Assembly: GCA_964614795.1 (NCBI GenBank)
Contig: CAZTME010000011.1
Coordinates: forward strand, 1 to 19,479
Origin: CAZTME01 sp964614795
GTDB lineage: Bacteria > Patescibacteriota > Microgenomatia > UBA1400 > PJMF01
Length of the DNA: 19,479 nt
Direction: 5' to 3'
Under the pieces are notes generated by a model. The model was not told where the DNA came from. It did not search any database and saw nothing but the letters and a program-made list of their open reading frames with translations. Position 1 is the first letter of the stretch. Every line of letters begins with the position of its first letter. This document shows, piece by piece, positions 1 through 8,919 of the stretch. The position numbers were made by a program, and so were the translations under genes.

Positions 1-2
1 GG

Positions 3-440
3 GAGAGTTCTGTTGGTGGCTGGAAAAATAAAAAAGTGGCGGTTTTAGGTTTGTCATTTAAACCGAATACGACGGATCTGCGCGAAGCGCCATCTCTATT
101 TTTAATACCTGCCTTACTCAAGGCCGGAGCCTTAATTCAAGCTTATGATCCCATGGCTACCGGTGAAGCACGTGCGTGGTTTGAGTCAATGCATCAAAAA
201 ACTCCTCTCACCAACTTTGAGAATTTGCATTTTGTTAATGATCTCTCTCAATCACTTCAAGACGCAGAAGTTGTGATTGCTTTAGTAGAATGGCCTCAAA
301 TCATCACTTATTCTTTTGCTAAAACCGGCCAATCAACTTGGTTTATTGATGCTAGAAATCAATTTAATGCCGAAAAATTGATCCAGCTGGGATATCGCTA
401 CATTGGTATTGGTTTAGGCAACAACTCTAGTTTACAATAG
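3..440 (+). CDS. ugd: UDP-glucose 6-dehydrogenase, C-terminal part (cut by window edge)
   Basis: Oxidises UDP-glucose to UDP-glucuronate in the cytoplasm, supplying an acidic sugar for surface polysaccharide. Only the C-terminal UDP-binding domain is visible, about 145 residues. The frame is open to the left edge and reads ESSVGGWKNKK before the VAVLGLSFKPNTTDLREAPS block, a hallmark of the UDP-glucose/GDP-mannose dehydrogenase family. The GTG at 36 encodes an internal valine and is not a start. AYDP and the EWP motif further on favour UDP-glucose dehydrogenase over the related GDP-mannose or UDP-ManNAc enzymes, although the catalytic cysteine domain lies outside the window. The stop at 438-440 overlaps the AGGA ribosome-binding site of rmd, so the two genes are probably cotranscribed. 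Confidence 0.9.
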   Translation, partial: ESSVGGWKNKKVAVLGLSFKPNTTDLREAPSLFLIPALLKAGALIQAYDPMATGEARAWFESMHQKTPLTNFENLHFVNDLSQSLQDAEVVIALVEWPQIITYSFAKTGQSTWFIDARNQFNAEKLIQLGYRYIGIGLGNNSSLQ

Positions 441-446
441 GATTAA

Positions 447-1403
447 ATGAAGAAAAAGAAAGTTCTTATTACTGGTGGTACCGGTTTTGCCGGTTCTCAT
501 TTGGCGCAGCTTATTTTGAATGATGAGGCGGTTGAACTTCATCTAACCCATATAGGACCAGTGTCGCAATCACTACGCCAATTATTAGGTGAAAAAGTTA
601 TATATCACAAGGTGGATTTAACCGATTTGGAAGCGACTCGGGAGTTAATTAAAAAAATTGTTCCGGACCAAATCTATCAATTGGCTTCGGTGGCGACTGT
701 GGGAAGTAGTCATTTAGATCCTGCAAAAGTGCTTAATTTCAATCAAGCCATTATTTTGAATGTATTGGAATCAATTAAGGAGTGTTCTCCGCTAGCCCAT
801 GTATTAATCATTTCTTCGGCGGAAGTATATGGTGCGTGCAAGCCAGAAGAATTGCCCATTTCCGAAAAAAATCCGCTCCAACCGGCCAATATTTATGGCG
901 TCTCTAAAGTATCTCAAGATTTATTAGCTCAGGTTTATGCTCGTAGTTTTAATTTGCGCATTATCATTGCCAGACCATTTAATCACATTGGCGAGCGTCA
1001 AGAATTAGGTTTTGTTGTTTCAGATTTTGCTCATCAGGTAGCCTTAATTGAAAAAGGTCGGGCATCGTATTTATCGGTGGGAAATTTGGAAGCCAGGAGA
1101 GATTTTTGCGATGTTAAAGATATCGTTGCCGGTTATCAATTATTAATGGAAAAAGGACAAGTAGGAGAAGTATATAATTTAGGCTCAGGCCAAGCGGTGA
1201 CCATGAGTGAGGTGGTTAATCAGCTTGCGCAGTTAGCTACGGTCGATTTTACAGTCAAGGTGGATCGGTCAAGACTTCGTCCTTCAGACATTCCGGAAAT
1301 GAGAGCGGATTGCTCAAAAGCTCAACAATTGGGATGGCAACAACACAGTACTATGCAAAAAGCTTTAGAACGTACCTTAAATTATTGGAGGCAAAATTTA
1401 TGA
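447..1403 (+). CDS. rmd: GDP-6-deoxy-D-mannose reductase (GDP-4-keto-6-deoxymannose reductase)
   Basis: Extended short-chain dehydrogenase of 318 residues, expected to reduce GDP-4-keto-6-deoxy-D-mannose to GDP-D-rhamnose in the cytoplasm. The N-terminus has the NAD(P)-binding glycine motif TGGTGFAG (residues 9-16). The catalytic set is Ser in SSAEVYG (123-129) plus Tyr150 and Lys154 in YGVSK. The RPFNHIG and VGNLEARRDF blocks are typical of the Rmd branch. AGGA at 439-442 lies four bases before the ATG. The stop overlaps the start of gmd by four bases (ATGA), so translation is probably coupled. The neighbouring gmd makes its substrate, which supports Rmd over a generic epimerase. A GDP-fucose-type or UDP-sugar specificity cannot be excluded from sequence alone. 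Confidence 0.85.
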   Translation: MKKKKVLITGGTGFAGSHLAQLILNDEAVELHLTHIGPVSQSLRQLLGEKVIYHKVDLTDLEATRELIKKIVPDQIYQLASVATVGSSHLDPAKVLNFNQAIILNVLESIKECSPLAHVLIISSAEVYGACKPEELPISEKNPLQPANIYGVSKVSQDLLAQVYARSFNLRIIIARPFNHIGERQELGFVVSDFAHQVALIEKGRASYLSVGNLEARRDFCDVKDIVAGYQLLMEKGQVGEVYNLGSGQAVTMSEVVNQLAQLATVDFTVKVDRSRLRPSDIPEMRADCSKAQQLGWQQHSTMQKALERTLNYWRQNL

Positions 1404-2377
1404 AAAAAGCATTTATTACCGGCATTACCGGACAAGATGGCTCTTATTTAGCCGAGTTATTGCTGGAAAAGGGGTATTTTGTTTATGGCTTAAACAGAAG
1501 AACCAGTACTCAAAACTTTGAACGCATCGCCCACATTATGCATCATGAGAATTTGGAGTTGGTGAGCGGCGACTTAATTGATCAGCACTCAATTACCAGT
1601 TTCATGAAAGATATTCAGCCGGACGAAGTTTATAACCTGGCGGCACAGTCTTTTGTTAAGGCCAGTTGGGAACAACCGGTTTTAACCGGTGAGTTTACGG
1701 CTCTGGGAGTAACCAGAGTGTTGGAGGCTTTAAGATTGGTCAGTCCACACTCACGTTTCTATCAAGCCAGTTCCAGTGAAATGTTTGGTAAAGTTCAAGA
1801 AGTGCCACAAACGGAGAAAACCCCATTTTACCCGCGCTCTCCCTATGGTGTTGCAAAAGTTTATGGGCACTGGATCACGGTGAATTATCGTGAGTCTTTT
1901 AATATGTTTGCAGTTTCCGGCATTCTTTTTAACCATGAATCCCCACGCCGAGGTTTGGAGTTTGTAACAAGAAAAATCGCCAATGGAGTTGCCAGAGTAA
2001 AATTGGGTAAACAACAATTTGTTGAGCTGGGTAATTTGGATGCCAAACGAGATTGGGGATATGCCAAAGATTATGTGGAAGCTATGTGGCTAATGCTCCA
2101 GCAAGACGAACCGGAAGATTATGTTGTAGCTACGGGAGAAACGCACTCAGTTAAAGAGTTTTTACAACTTTCTTGTCAAGCGGCAGGATTGGCAGATTGG
2201 GAAAAAGTCTATAAACATAATCCAAAATATGATCGTCCGGCAGAAGTGGATTTATTGATTGGAGACCCTAGCAAAGCTAAACAAAAATTAAATTGGCAAC
2301 CGAGTATCTCTTTTGAAGAATTAGTGCGTATAATGGTTGAAGCGGAGTTGGATCGAGAAGCCAAAAGTGTTTCTTGA
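1400..2377 (+). CDS. gmd: GDP-mannose 4,6-dehydratase
   Basis: Converts GDP-D-mannose to GDP-4-keto-6-deoxy-D-mannose, the first step towards GDP-D-rhamnose with the upstream rmd. The chosen ATG at 1400 gives 325 residues, normal for the family, and places GITGQDGSYL at residues 8-17 as in other Gmd proteins. TTGGAGG at 1385-1391 is a good ribosome-binding site. The same frame is open upstream to an ATG at 1310, but that extension lies inside rmd and has no family similarity. Catalytic features are SSSEMFG (124-130) and YGVAK (149-153). LFNHESPRRG (177-186) is a Gmd signature. The reading frame stops with TGA, then 32 AT-rich bases precede the next gene. Confidence 0.95.
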   Translation: MKKAFITGITGQDGSYLAELLLEKGYFVYGLNRRTSTQNFERIAHIMHHENLELVSGDLIDQHSITSFMKDIQPDEVYNLAAQSFVKASWEQPVLTGEFTALGVTRVLEALRLVSPHSRFYQASSSEMFGKVQEVPQTEKTPFYPRSPYGVAKVYGHWITVNYRESFNMFAVSGILFNHESPRRGLEFVTRKIANGVARVKLGKQQFVELGNLDAKRDWGYAKDYVEAMWLMLQQDEPEDYVVATGETHSVKEFLQLSCQAAGLADWEKVYKHNPKYDRPAEVDLLIGDPSKAKQKLNWQPSISFEELVRIMVEAELDREAKSVS

Positions 2378-2409
2378 TCATTTTATAAAATTAAATAAAC
2401 AAAGGCTAT

Positions 2410-3594
2410 ATGGGGCAAAAAAGAGCGATAGTCATTATTCCTACTTACAATGAACGAGAAAATATTGAACGAACATTAGAAGCGGTGTTAAAGCAGGCGG
2501 GTGAGATAAATGAATGGCAGTTATTGGTTTTGGTGGTGGATGACACCTCACCGGATAAAACCTATGAAGTTGTTCGGCGAATTGGTCAAAAAAATCCGGC
2601 TGTAAATTTACTCATGAACGCAAAGAAATCCGGATTGGGTGGAGCCTATTTGAAAGGCATGGAATATGCTTTCACTCAACTAAAAGCGGATGCTGTTTTT
2701 GAGTTTGATGCCGATCTAAGTCATGATCCGACAAAAATTCCTTTATTTTTAGCGGAAATTGACAAAGGAGCGCAAATGGTTTTGGGCACAAGGTATAAGA
2801 ATGGTGGTTCAATTCCGGCCGATTGGGGTTTTCATCGCAAATTTTTAAGTGTGGTGGGAAATTTAACCATCATGTTCGTTTTAGGCAACTTTGCCTATCG
2901 TGATTGGACGAGCGGTTATCGCGCAATTACCAAAGAGGTCTATCAAAAAGTCTCGCCGAAATTAGTGGGTGACCAATTTTCCGGTTACACTTTTCAAATT
3001 GGATTTCTTTATTATGCTCATCGCTTGGGTTTTAGGATCGTGGAATCCGTACCATATCACTTTATTGATCGTACTATTGGTGAGTCAAAAATCGGTCCGG
3101 AATACTTAAAAAATACCTTAATGTTTATTTTTAAAATGAGGTTGAGTGAAATCAAACACTCAAAGTTTTTAAAATTTGCGTTAGTTGGCGGTATTGGAGC
3201 TTTGGTACAGTTGATTTCTTTAAAAGTTTTTTCCAGTATTTTACCCGGTACTTTATTTTTATTAGCTTTTTTTCTTTCCATAGAAATGGCGGTGGTTTCA
3301 AACTTTATTTTTAATAATTTTTGGACTTTTGCAGATAGCAAATTGCAACCTTCTCAAATTCCTCTGAAGTTTTTGATTTTTAATTTTAGTTCTTTTGGTT
3401 CAATTTTAATTCAAATGAGCATAGCTTCTTTGGGTTATTTTCTCATAGGTGTTTATACCTTGTTTTCATTATTTATGATCGGAGCAATTGATACCGGAAT
3501 GATTTTTGCTGTTGTTGGTATCGGTTTGGGCATGCTTTGGAATTATTTTGCTTACAATAAATTTGTTTGGAATAAAAAAACTCCTCATGTCTAA
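2410..3594 (+). CDS. Polyprenyl-phosphate-mannose synthase (DPM1-like GT2) fused to a GtrA membrane domain
   Basis: A 394-residue two-domain protein. Residues 1-245 form a GT2 domain of the dolichol-phosphate-mannose synthase type: PTYNERENIE (11-20), VVDDTSPDKT (42-51) and the metal-binding DADLSH (100-105). It probably transfers a sugar, most likely mannose from GDP-mannose, to polyprenyl phosphate on the cytoplasmic face. From about residue 254 a GtrA-like domain follows (KFALVGGIGALVQ) with four hydrophobic segments and a NYF..NKFVW ending, thought in this family to anchor or flip the lipid-linked sugar. AAAGG at 2401-2405 lies just before the ATG. The lipid-linked product is the usual donor for GT-C enzymes, three of which follow. 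The sugar is inferred from family resemblance, and glucose or another hexose is possible. Confidence 0.9.
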   Translation: MGQKRAIVIIPTYNERENIERTLEAVLKQAGEINEWQLLVLVVDDTSPDKTYEVVRRIGQKNPAVNLLMNAKKSGLGGAYLKGMEYAFTQLKADAVFEFDADLSHDPTKIPLFLAEIDKGAQMVLGTRYKNGGSIPADWGFHRKFLSVVGNLTIMFVLGNFAYRDWTSGYRAITKEVYQKVSPKLVGDQFSGYTFQIGFLYYAHRLGFRIVESVPYHFIDRTIGESKIGPEYLKNTLMFIFKMRLSEIKHSKFLKFALVGGIGALVQLISLKVFSSILPGTLFLLAFFLSIEMAVVSNFIFNNFWTFADSKLQPSQIPLKFLIFNFSSFGSILIQMSIASLGYFLIGVYTLFSLFMIGAIDTGMIFAVVGIGLGMLWNYFAYNKFVWNKKTPHV

Positions 3595-5182
3595 AGTAAC
3601 GAAATTCCATAATTTCAATTTGAAAAAATATCCTTGGTTATTGAAATCAAAGGAATGGCTATTGAATAACTATGCCTGGCTGATGGTTTTATTTTTAACG
3701 ATAATCGCGGGTTACTTAAGATTGTATAAATTGGAAGATACATTAATTTTTTTAGGAGATCAGGGTAGAGATGCCCTAATAGTGGCCAAAATCTTTCAAG
3801 AGTTAGACCCGGTTTTTATTGGTCCTGTGACGAGTGTGGGTAATATGTATTTAGGTCCATTTTATTATTATTTTATGCTTCCTTGGTTGTGGTTATCCTA
3901 CCCATCTCCAATGGGACCTGTTTATGCTGTTGCAATTTTGGGCACTTTACTCATCCCTTTATCATATTTTTTAATTCGTCGAGTTCTGCCTCAATTCGTG
4001 GCTTTAACAACCAGTTTTTTACTAGCTTTCAACGTGATCGCCATTCAACTTTCTCGATTTAGTTGGAACCCTAATATCGCTCCATTTTTTTCGCTCATTT
4101 GGCTGTATTCTTTGTGGATGACTCAAATTGGTAAGCTAAAATATTGGTTTTTGGTCGCTTTATCGGTGGCAATTTTAGCTCAGTTGCATTATGTGACCTT
4201 AATTGTATTGGTGCCCAGTCTTTTTGTTTGGATGCAACAATTATTTAAGTATCGAAAGGAGAAAACACAAATAAAGTCATTTTTATTTGTGACGCTCATA
4301 TCCGCTTTTATTTTAATCTTATCAACTTTACCGTTAATTTTATTTGATTTGAAAAATGGAGGCATTAACGTGCGCGCGTTTGCCTCAATTATTCATGGGG
4401 ATGATGCTTTTGCGGTGGATCAGGAAAAAACAGAGCGAGTGGTGCAAATTATCGGGCAAACGCGCGCGCGAAGTGCTCACGTCATGACGGAATTATTCTT
4501 TGGTCAACAGCAATCTATCGGCGTTTTACTGGCCTTTACAGTTTTGGTAGCTTTAGCTTTAAGCATTTACAATGAAAGAAATAAAAAAATATATTCTGCT
4601 ATTTCCGTAGCTTTAATTACCGTTTTAGTAAGTATTATTGCTTTGAGTATTTATAAAAATGATGTTTACAATCACTATATCGCATTTTTAATTCCCGTAA
4701 TCTGTTTACTTTATGCTTATTTACTATATAAAATTTGGTTGATGGGAAGATCTAATAAAATTGTGGTCTTGGCATTTTTGTTGTTTTATTTTGTGGGAAG
4801 TTTGGGACAAATTTCCTTTCAGCCTAATGGTCCAAGTTTGAATCAACTGCGAAAAACCGCAAACGCTATTCATGAATTAATTGCTCCCAATGAGATTTAT
4901 GCTTTGTTATTGCTTTCACAAACCAAAGATACCTATGGCATGAATTATCGTTATTATGCATCGCTTATTCGAGATAAAAAACCAATCGGCCCGGAATTTT
5001 TAGATCAAGCGAGTTCAATGATTGTTATTCAAGAAGATCGAGAACTTGATAATCCTTTATCATTACCACTTTACGAGCTACTTGTATTCAATGTAGCCAC
5101 ACCTTCGGCTCAAATAGAGATAGAGAATGGTCCCATTATTTATAAATTAGAAAAGATACGATCTGAAACTAATCAGAATTGA
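3587..5182 (+). CDS. GT-C family membrane glycosyltransferase (PMT/ArnT, GT39-like)
   Basis: Large integral membrane protein, 531 residues from the ATG at 3587. The frame is open further up to 3506, but those 27 residues lie inside the previous gene, and the eight-base overlap at 3587 is the natural junction. Residues 31-46 form the first membrane helix, followed by an outward loop with GDQGRD (57-62), whose acidic pair matches the catalytic loop position in GT-C enzymes. About ten further hydrophobic segments follow, then a soluble extracytoplasmic C-terminal domain. Such enzymes use polyprenyl-phosphate sugars outside the membrane, consistent with the DPM1-like gene immediately upstream. 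The acceptor (protein, glycan or lipid) cannot be read from the sequence. Confidence 0.85.
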   Translation: MSKVTKFHNFNLKKYPWLLKSKEWLLNNYAWLMVLFLTIIAGYLRLYKLEDTLIFLGDQGRDALIVAKIFQELDPVFIGPVTSVGNMYLGPFYYYFMLPWLWLSYPSPMGPVYAVAILGTLLIPLSYFLIRRVLPQFVALTTSFLLAFNVIAIQLSRFSWNPNIAPFFSLIWLYSLWMTQIGKLKYWFLVALSVAILAQLHYVTLIVLVPSLFVWMQQLFKYRKEKTQIKSFLFVTLISAFILILSTLPLILFDLKNGGINVRAFASIIHGDDAFAVDQEKTERVVQIIGQTRARSAHVMTELFFGQQQSIGVLLAFTVLVALALSIYNERNKKIYSAISVALITVLVSIIALSIYKNDVYNHYIAFLIPVICLLYAYLLYKIWLMGRSNKIVVLAFLLFYFVGSLGQISFQPNGPSLNQLRKTANAIHELIAPNEIYALLLLSQTKDTYGMNYRYYASLIRDKKPIGPEFLDQASSMIVIQEDRELDNPLSLPLYELLVFNVATPSAQIEIENGPIIYKLEKIRSETNQN

Positions 5183-5193
5183 GTTAATAGAGT

Positions 5194-5970
5194 ATGATAA
5201 AAGCCATGAAGCCATATTTATCAGTTATTATTCCTTCATTTAACGAAGAAAAAAACTTTCAAAGAGGGGTTCTTGATTCAGTAGTCGAGTATCTAGGTAA
5301 ACAAAAATATTCTTGGGAAGTAATTCTTTCGGATGATGGCTCGACCGATAATACTCCAAAATTATTGGATGATTTTGCCAAAAAACATTCGGCAGTCACA
5401 GTTTTACACAATGATCATGGAGGAAAAGCGCCTACAGTCAGTGCGGGTATGCTCAAAGCCAGTGGGGAATGGCGATTATTTACAGACTTTGATCAAAGCA
5501 CCCCTCTTTCGGAAGTTGAAAAATTATTCGCTTGGAAAGAAGATTATTTGGTAATTATTGGCTCGAGAGAAATTTCCGGAGCATTAAGAGACAAAGAGCC
5601 TTTTCACAGGCATATTATGGGTAAAGGCTTTAATTTGGTGGTACAAACCTTGACTGTGAGAGGTATTCAAGATACTCAATGCGGTTTTAAACTTTTTAAT
5701 CACGTAACTATTAAGTCATTATTTAATAATTTATATGTTTATGGACCGGGATCGGCCAGAAAAGATGCTTTTACAGGGGCTTTAGATGTGGAATTGCTTT
5801 ACTTGGCTCATAAGTATGGTTTCTCCATTAAAGAAGTGCCAATTTTTTGGAAACACAATCCCACCGACAGAGTTAATCCTTTGAAAGATTCGGTTAGAAT
5901 GTTTAAGGATGTTTTACGCATTAGAATTGCAGATTGGCAAGGAAAATATGCAATTAATGCCAAAACTTAA
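5194..5970 (+). CDS. Family 2 glycosyltransferase, ALG5-like (polyprenyl-phosphate glucosyltransferase type)
   Basis: A 258-residue GT2 protein. Motifs in order: SVIIPSFNEEKN (10-21), SDDGSTDNT (46-54), HGGKAPTVSAGML (75-87) and DFDQSTP (98-104), in the order seen in dolichyl-phosphate beta-glucosyltransferases, where a DxD-STP motif binds the metal and nucleotide sugar. It would load a second sugar, probably glucose, on polyprenyl phosphate. Unlike the DPM1-like gene it has no membrane domain, so it may act with the GtrA part of that protein. Start choice is uncertain: ATG at 5194 and ATG at 5206 are both possible and neither has a strong ribosome-binding site. Its 3' end overlaps the next gene by about 23 bases. 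Confidence 0.85.
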   Translation: MIKAMKPYLSVIIPSFNEEKNFQRGVLDSVVEYLGKQKYSWEVILSDDGSTDNTPKLLDDFAKKHSAVTVLHNDHGGKAPTVSAGMLKASGEWRLFTDFDQSTPLSEVEKLFAWKEDYLVIIGSREISGALRDKEPFHRHIMGKGFNLVVQTLTVRGIQDTQCGFKLFNHVTIKSLFNNLYVYGPGSARKDAFTGALDVELLYLAHKYGFSIKEVPIFWKHNPTDRVNPLKDSVRMFKDVLRIRIADWQGKYAINAKT

Positions 5971-7195
5971 TGATCGCAAATTATTATGGTTGCTTGTGGG
6001 TTTTTATGTTTTGATAATTATATTAATCACCTTTGGTAGCTTTGCATTAGCCGATCCTAATTTAGTTTTGATCAATAATTCATTTTTCTGGCAATTTCAA
6101 GTATTTATTTGGAATTTTTTTAGTCGTGAGCAATTGGCATTTTATTATTTTGCAATATTGTTATTATGGTGGATCACATGGTTTATCTTGCTTAAAAATG
6201 TTTTCTTTCAGAAAAAATTCAATATTAAATTGTTATTTGGATTGCTAATTTTCTCCGTTGTAATGTTGACAATCGCATACAATGCTTTGTCGCATGATAT
6301 TTTCAATTACGCCTTTAATGCTAAAATGTTGGTTTTTTATGGTGAAAACCCTCATACGAAAGTGGCGCTGGATTTTCCCAATGATGATTGGACGAGGTTT
6401 ATGCACAATACGCATACGGCCGCTCCTTATGGTTACGGTTGGACATTGCTTTCACTTATTCCTTATGTCTTAGGTTTGGGATATTTTTCACTTACCTGGC
6501 TAATGCTTAAAATTTTTTCTACTTTGGGTTTAATTTTTGCTTTGTTGGGTGTTTGGCAGTGGGGAAAAAATGATCATGAATTATCGAAAAATATTTCTCA
6601 TTCGATATTGGTTTTTGTTTTGATGCCTTTAATCTTGCTTGAATTTGTAATGAATAGTCACAATGATGGTTGGATGCTCGCTCCGGCAGTTTGGGGTTTG
6701 TGGTTTATTTATCGATATTATCAATCAGGATTAATAAAATTTCTATTTATTGGTTTAGTTTTGTGGTCTATCTCCATTTTTATTAAGTTTGCCACTTTGG
6801 CAATGTTGCCATTAATATTCTTATTAATTATAATGAGATTTTGTACCCAATTAAAGTGTTTTATATCCAATAAAATTTCCCTTACTTTTTCTACACCATT
6901 GGTGGCTCTCATCGCTAGTGCTTTAATGATGTTGCCTCTTTTGACTGCTCAATCTCAATGGTTTCATCCTTGGTATTTAATTTGGTCGCTAATTTGGTTG
7001 CCGCTAATTACCCATCAATATTGGAGAATTTGGTTGATAAGTTTGGCAATTAGCAGTAGTTTTAGATACCTACCTTGGCTCTATTCCGGTTCCTATGATT
7101 CGGGATTAATGCCTGCAGTAAGTATTACCTGGATTGGAGCCGGAATGATTTTTGCTTGCGTTTTGATATGGCGGAAATTTAGCTTGATTAAATAA
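5948..7195 (+). CDS. GT-C membrane glycosyltransferase, MptA/MptB-like (polyprenol-phosphate-mannose-dependent type)
   Basis: Polytopic membrane protein of about 415 residues. The ATG at 5948 is chosen because AAGGA at 5939-5943 lies four bases upstream; ATG 5957 is an alternative, and the longer frame to 5909 is inside the previous gene. After two to three membrane helices comes an extracytoplasmic loop with SHDIFNY (115-121), ENPH (133-136), a DDW around 146-148 and APYGYG (159-164). This D...NP...W...APYG layout resembles actinobacterial mannosyltransferases that use polyprenol-phosphate-mannose to build alpha-mannan. Several further membrane segments follow, with HPWYLIW near the end. The match is by motif layout only, so a general DUF2029/GT87-like label is the safe fallback. 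Confidence 0.75.
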   Translation: MQLMPKLNDRKLLWLLVGFYVLIIILITFGSFALADPNLVLINNSFFWQFQVFIWNFFSREQLAFYYFAILLLWWITWFILLKNVFFQKKFNIKLLFGLLIFSVVMLTIAYNALSHDIFNYAFNAKMLVFYGENPHTKVALDFPNDDWTRFMHNTHTAAPYGYGWTLLSLIPYVLGLGYFSLTWLMLKIFSTLGLIFALLGVWQWGKNDHELSKNISHSILVFVLMPLILLEFVMNSHNDGWMLAPAVWGLWFIYRYYQSGLIKFLFIGLVLWSISIFIKFATLAMLPLIFLLIIMRFCTQLKCFISNKISLTFSTPLVALIASALMMLPLLTAQSQWFHPWYLIWSLIWLPLITHQYWRIWLISLAISSSFRYLPWLYSGSYDSGLMPAVSITWIGAGMIFACVLIWRKFSLIK

Positions 7196-7225
7196 CATAA
7201 TAATATGTGAAAGAATTGCTTTGAC

Positions 7226-8848
7226 ATGAGAAATATTCAAAATAAAATATCAAAAAAATATTTTTGGATGATATTAATCATAATTATATATTTATCATTT
7301 CGTCTTCTTAATCTTGTAGGCTTGCCAGTTTTCGCCGATGAGGCGATCTATATTCGTTGGTCTCAATTGATTTTGGATAATGGGTGGGAATATGTTTTTT
7401 TTCCAGTCAATGATGGCAAAACCGCCTTATTTATTTGGCAACTTGTACCTTTTTTAGCTTTTAATTTTGATCCTTTATGGATGGCCAGATTTTTATCGGT
7501 GTTGGGAGGATTATTTCAATTACTTATTTTGCTCTGGATTGCCAAACAATTTCACTGGTCAAAAGCTTCACTAGTCTTTTTATTAATTTTTGTTACTGTT
7601 ATTCCATACTGGTTTTTTCATCATCGAATGGCTTTGATGGATGGTTGGCTATCTGTTTGGATTAGTTTAATAATGGCTTTACAAATCTTATATTTGAACA
7701 CAATCAAGAAAGATTTTTCATCAATCAATCTTAAAACTTTAATCAATGGAACTTTCACTAATAAAAGATTATTACTTACTTTTATTTTTTCTGTGATTTC
7801 TATTGCTTCAGCATTATTAACAAAAGTACCTGCAGTTTTAGCATTTCCGGCCTTAGTTCTAACTCCATTATTAATTGAGAAAGTTTCTAAAAAATCCTTT
7901 TTATTAATGATGGTGATGATGACCCAATTAATTTTGGGAAGTTTATTAGCTGGATTGACCCTACTACATCCAACCGGCCCGCAACTGTTTGCCAGAGGTA
8001 GTGATTTTTTATTACCACTGGGTGAGGTTTTGGCTGGAAGGTGGAGAGAAACTTTGCCCAGCATTCCTACGCACTTAGGATATTTTTGGCATTATGTTGG
8101 TGCTTCTCTTTTTGCTTTAATATTTTATGGTTTTTATCGATCTGATTCTCGTAAATTAACCCTGATTCTCGTTTTTCAAGCTGTGCTTTTCATGGCACCG
8201 ATTTGGTTGTTGGGCAAAATGGTTTATCCTCGATATTTATTTCCAGCATTAATTTGGTTAAGTTTGGCGGGAGCATATGTTTTTCAGTTTTATTGGTTGG
8301 ATTTACTAACTTTTCTGAAGAAATCTTCATTATTATCGTTTTTTAAAAAATCACTGATAATTTTTATTTCTTTTGCAATTCTTCATTCATTTCTTGTTTC
8401 TTTTCAATTTCTTTGGTTTGCTTGGACAAATGCCGACAAAATACCGTTTGTTGGGCCGGATGCCACGCAGTATTTGCAAAGCTGGTCATCCGGACATGGG
8501 ATTAGAGAAACCTATGAGTTGGCTTTAGAGTGGCTGAAGAAAAATCCGGAAAAACCGTTATTTTTAGCTACCGAAGGTCGGTTTGGCACCTTGCCTGATG
8601 GCTTACTAATGTATAACTTTCCAGAACCAGGTAATAATCTCACGATTGAGGGAACGGGCTCAACATTAATTTCAGAGATACCTAAAGAATTGATCGGCAA
8701 AGCTTCAGCCAATACCACTTTTTGGTTGATAGTAAACACGGACAGATTAAGCAATCCACCCATAGATAGTCAATTGTTAGCTCAATTTTGCCGTCCCAAT
8801 AGTTCGCCTTGTTTGCAAGTTTGGTCTGTGCCCACTAAAACAAATTAG
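7226..8848 (+). CDS. GT-C family membrane glycosyltransferase (PMT/ArnT, GT39-like)
   Basis: A 540-residue polytopic membrane protein. The first helix (about residues 12-30) is followed by FADEAIYIRW (37-46), whose Asp-Glu pair occupies the catalytic loop position of PMT/ArnT transferases. HHRMALMDGW further on matches the second conserved loop of the same family. About ten to twelve hydrophobic segments are followed by a soluble C-terminal domain of about 130 residues ending SVPTKTN. It closes the glycan cluster and is separated from the previous gene by 30 AT-rich bases with no clear ribosome-binding site. It probably transfers a lipid-linked sugar outside the membrane. It is distinct from the GT-C at 3587, which has GDQGRD rather than ADEA, so the two probably use different acceptors or linkages. 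Confidence 0.85.
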   Translation: MRNIQNKISKKYFWMILIIIIYLSFRLLNLVGLPVFADEAIYIRWSQLILDNGWEYVFFPVNDGKTALFIWQLVPFLAFNFDPLWMARFLSVLGGLFQLLILLWIAKQFHWSKASLVFLLIFVTVIPYWFFHHRMALMDGWLSVWISLIMALQILYLNTIKKDFSSINLKTLINGTFTNKRLLLTFIFSVISIASALLTKVPAVLAFPALVLTPLLIEKVSKKSFLLMMVMMTQLILGSLLAGLTLLHPTGPQLFARGSDFLLPLGEVLAGRWRETLPSIPTHLGYFWHYVGASLFALIFYGFYRSDSRKLTLILVFQAVLFMAPIWLLGKMVYPRYLFPALIWLSLAGAYVFQFYWLDLLTFLKKSSLLSFFKKSLIIFISFAILHSFLVSFQFLWFAWTNADKIPFVGPDATQYLQSWSSGHGIRETYELALEWLKKNPEKPLFLATEGRFGTLPDGLLMYNFPEPGNNLTIEGTGSTLISEIPKELIGKASANTTFWLIVNTDRLSNPPIDSQLLAQFCRPNSSPCLQVWSVPTKTN

Positions 8849-8852
8849 TGCT

Positions 8853-8865
8853 ATGTGATACACAT
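8853..8865. promoter_or_regulatory. 13-base palindrome upstream of the histidine kinase gene
   Basis: ATGTG-ATA-CACAT is a perfect 5+3+5 palindrome four bases after the last glycosyltransferase gene and 55 bases before the kinase start. It could be a protein-binding site or a weak hairpin. It has no T-run, so it is not a classical terminator. A possible -10 box (TAAGAT, 8899-8904) lies nearer the kinase gene, but no good -35 was seen. Confidence 0.25.
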
Positions 8866-8919
8866 TGAATATGGATGTTATGCTTATAACTTTTAGTGTA
8901 AGATAATCCGCCAGAGTTC

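Noticed and set aside
1310..1399. 30-residue N-terminal extension of gmd
   Set aside because: It lies inside rmd, lacks a ribosome-binding site and is not part of the Gmd family; ATG 1400 follows a good TTGGAGG and starts right at the family N-terminus.
1751..2067. Two minus-strand open frames inside gmd
   Set aside because: Shadows of a well-supported gene with no protein-like features.
2385..2396. Palindrome ATTTTATAAAAT between gmd and the DPM1-like gene
   Set aside because: Simple AT-rich sequence without GC stem or T-run; chance is sufficient.
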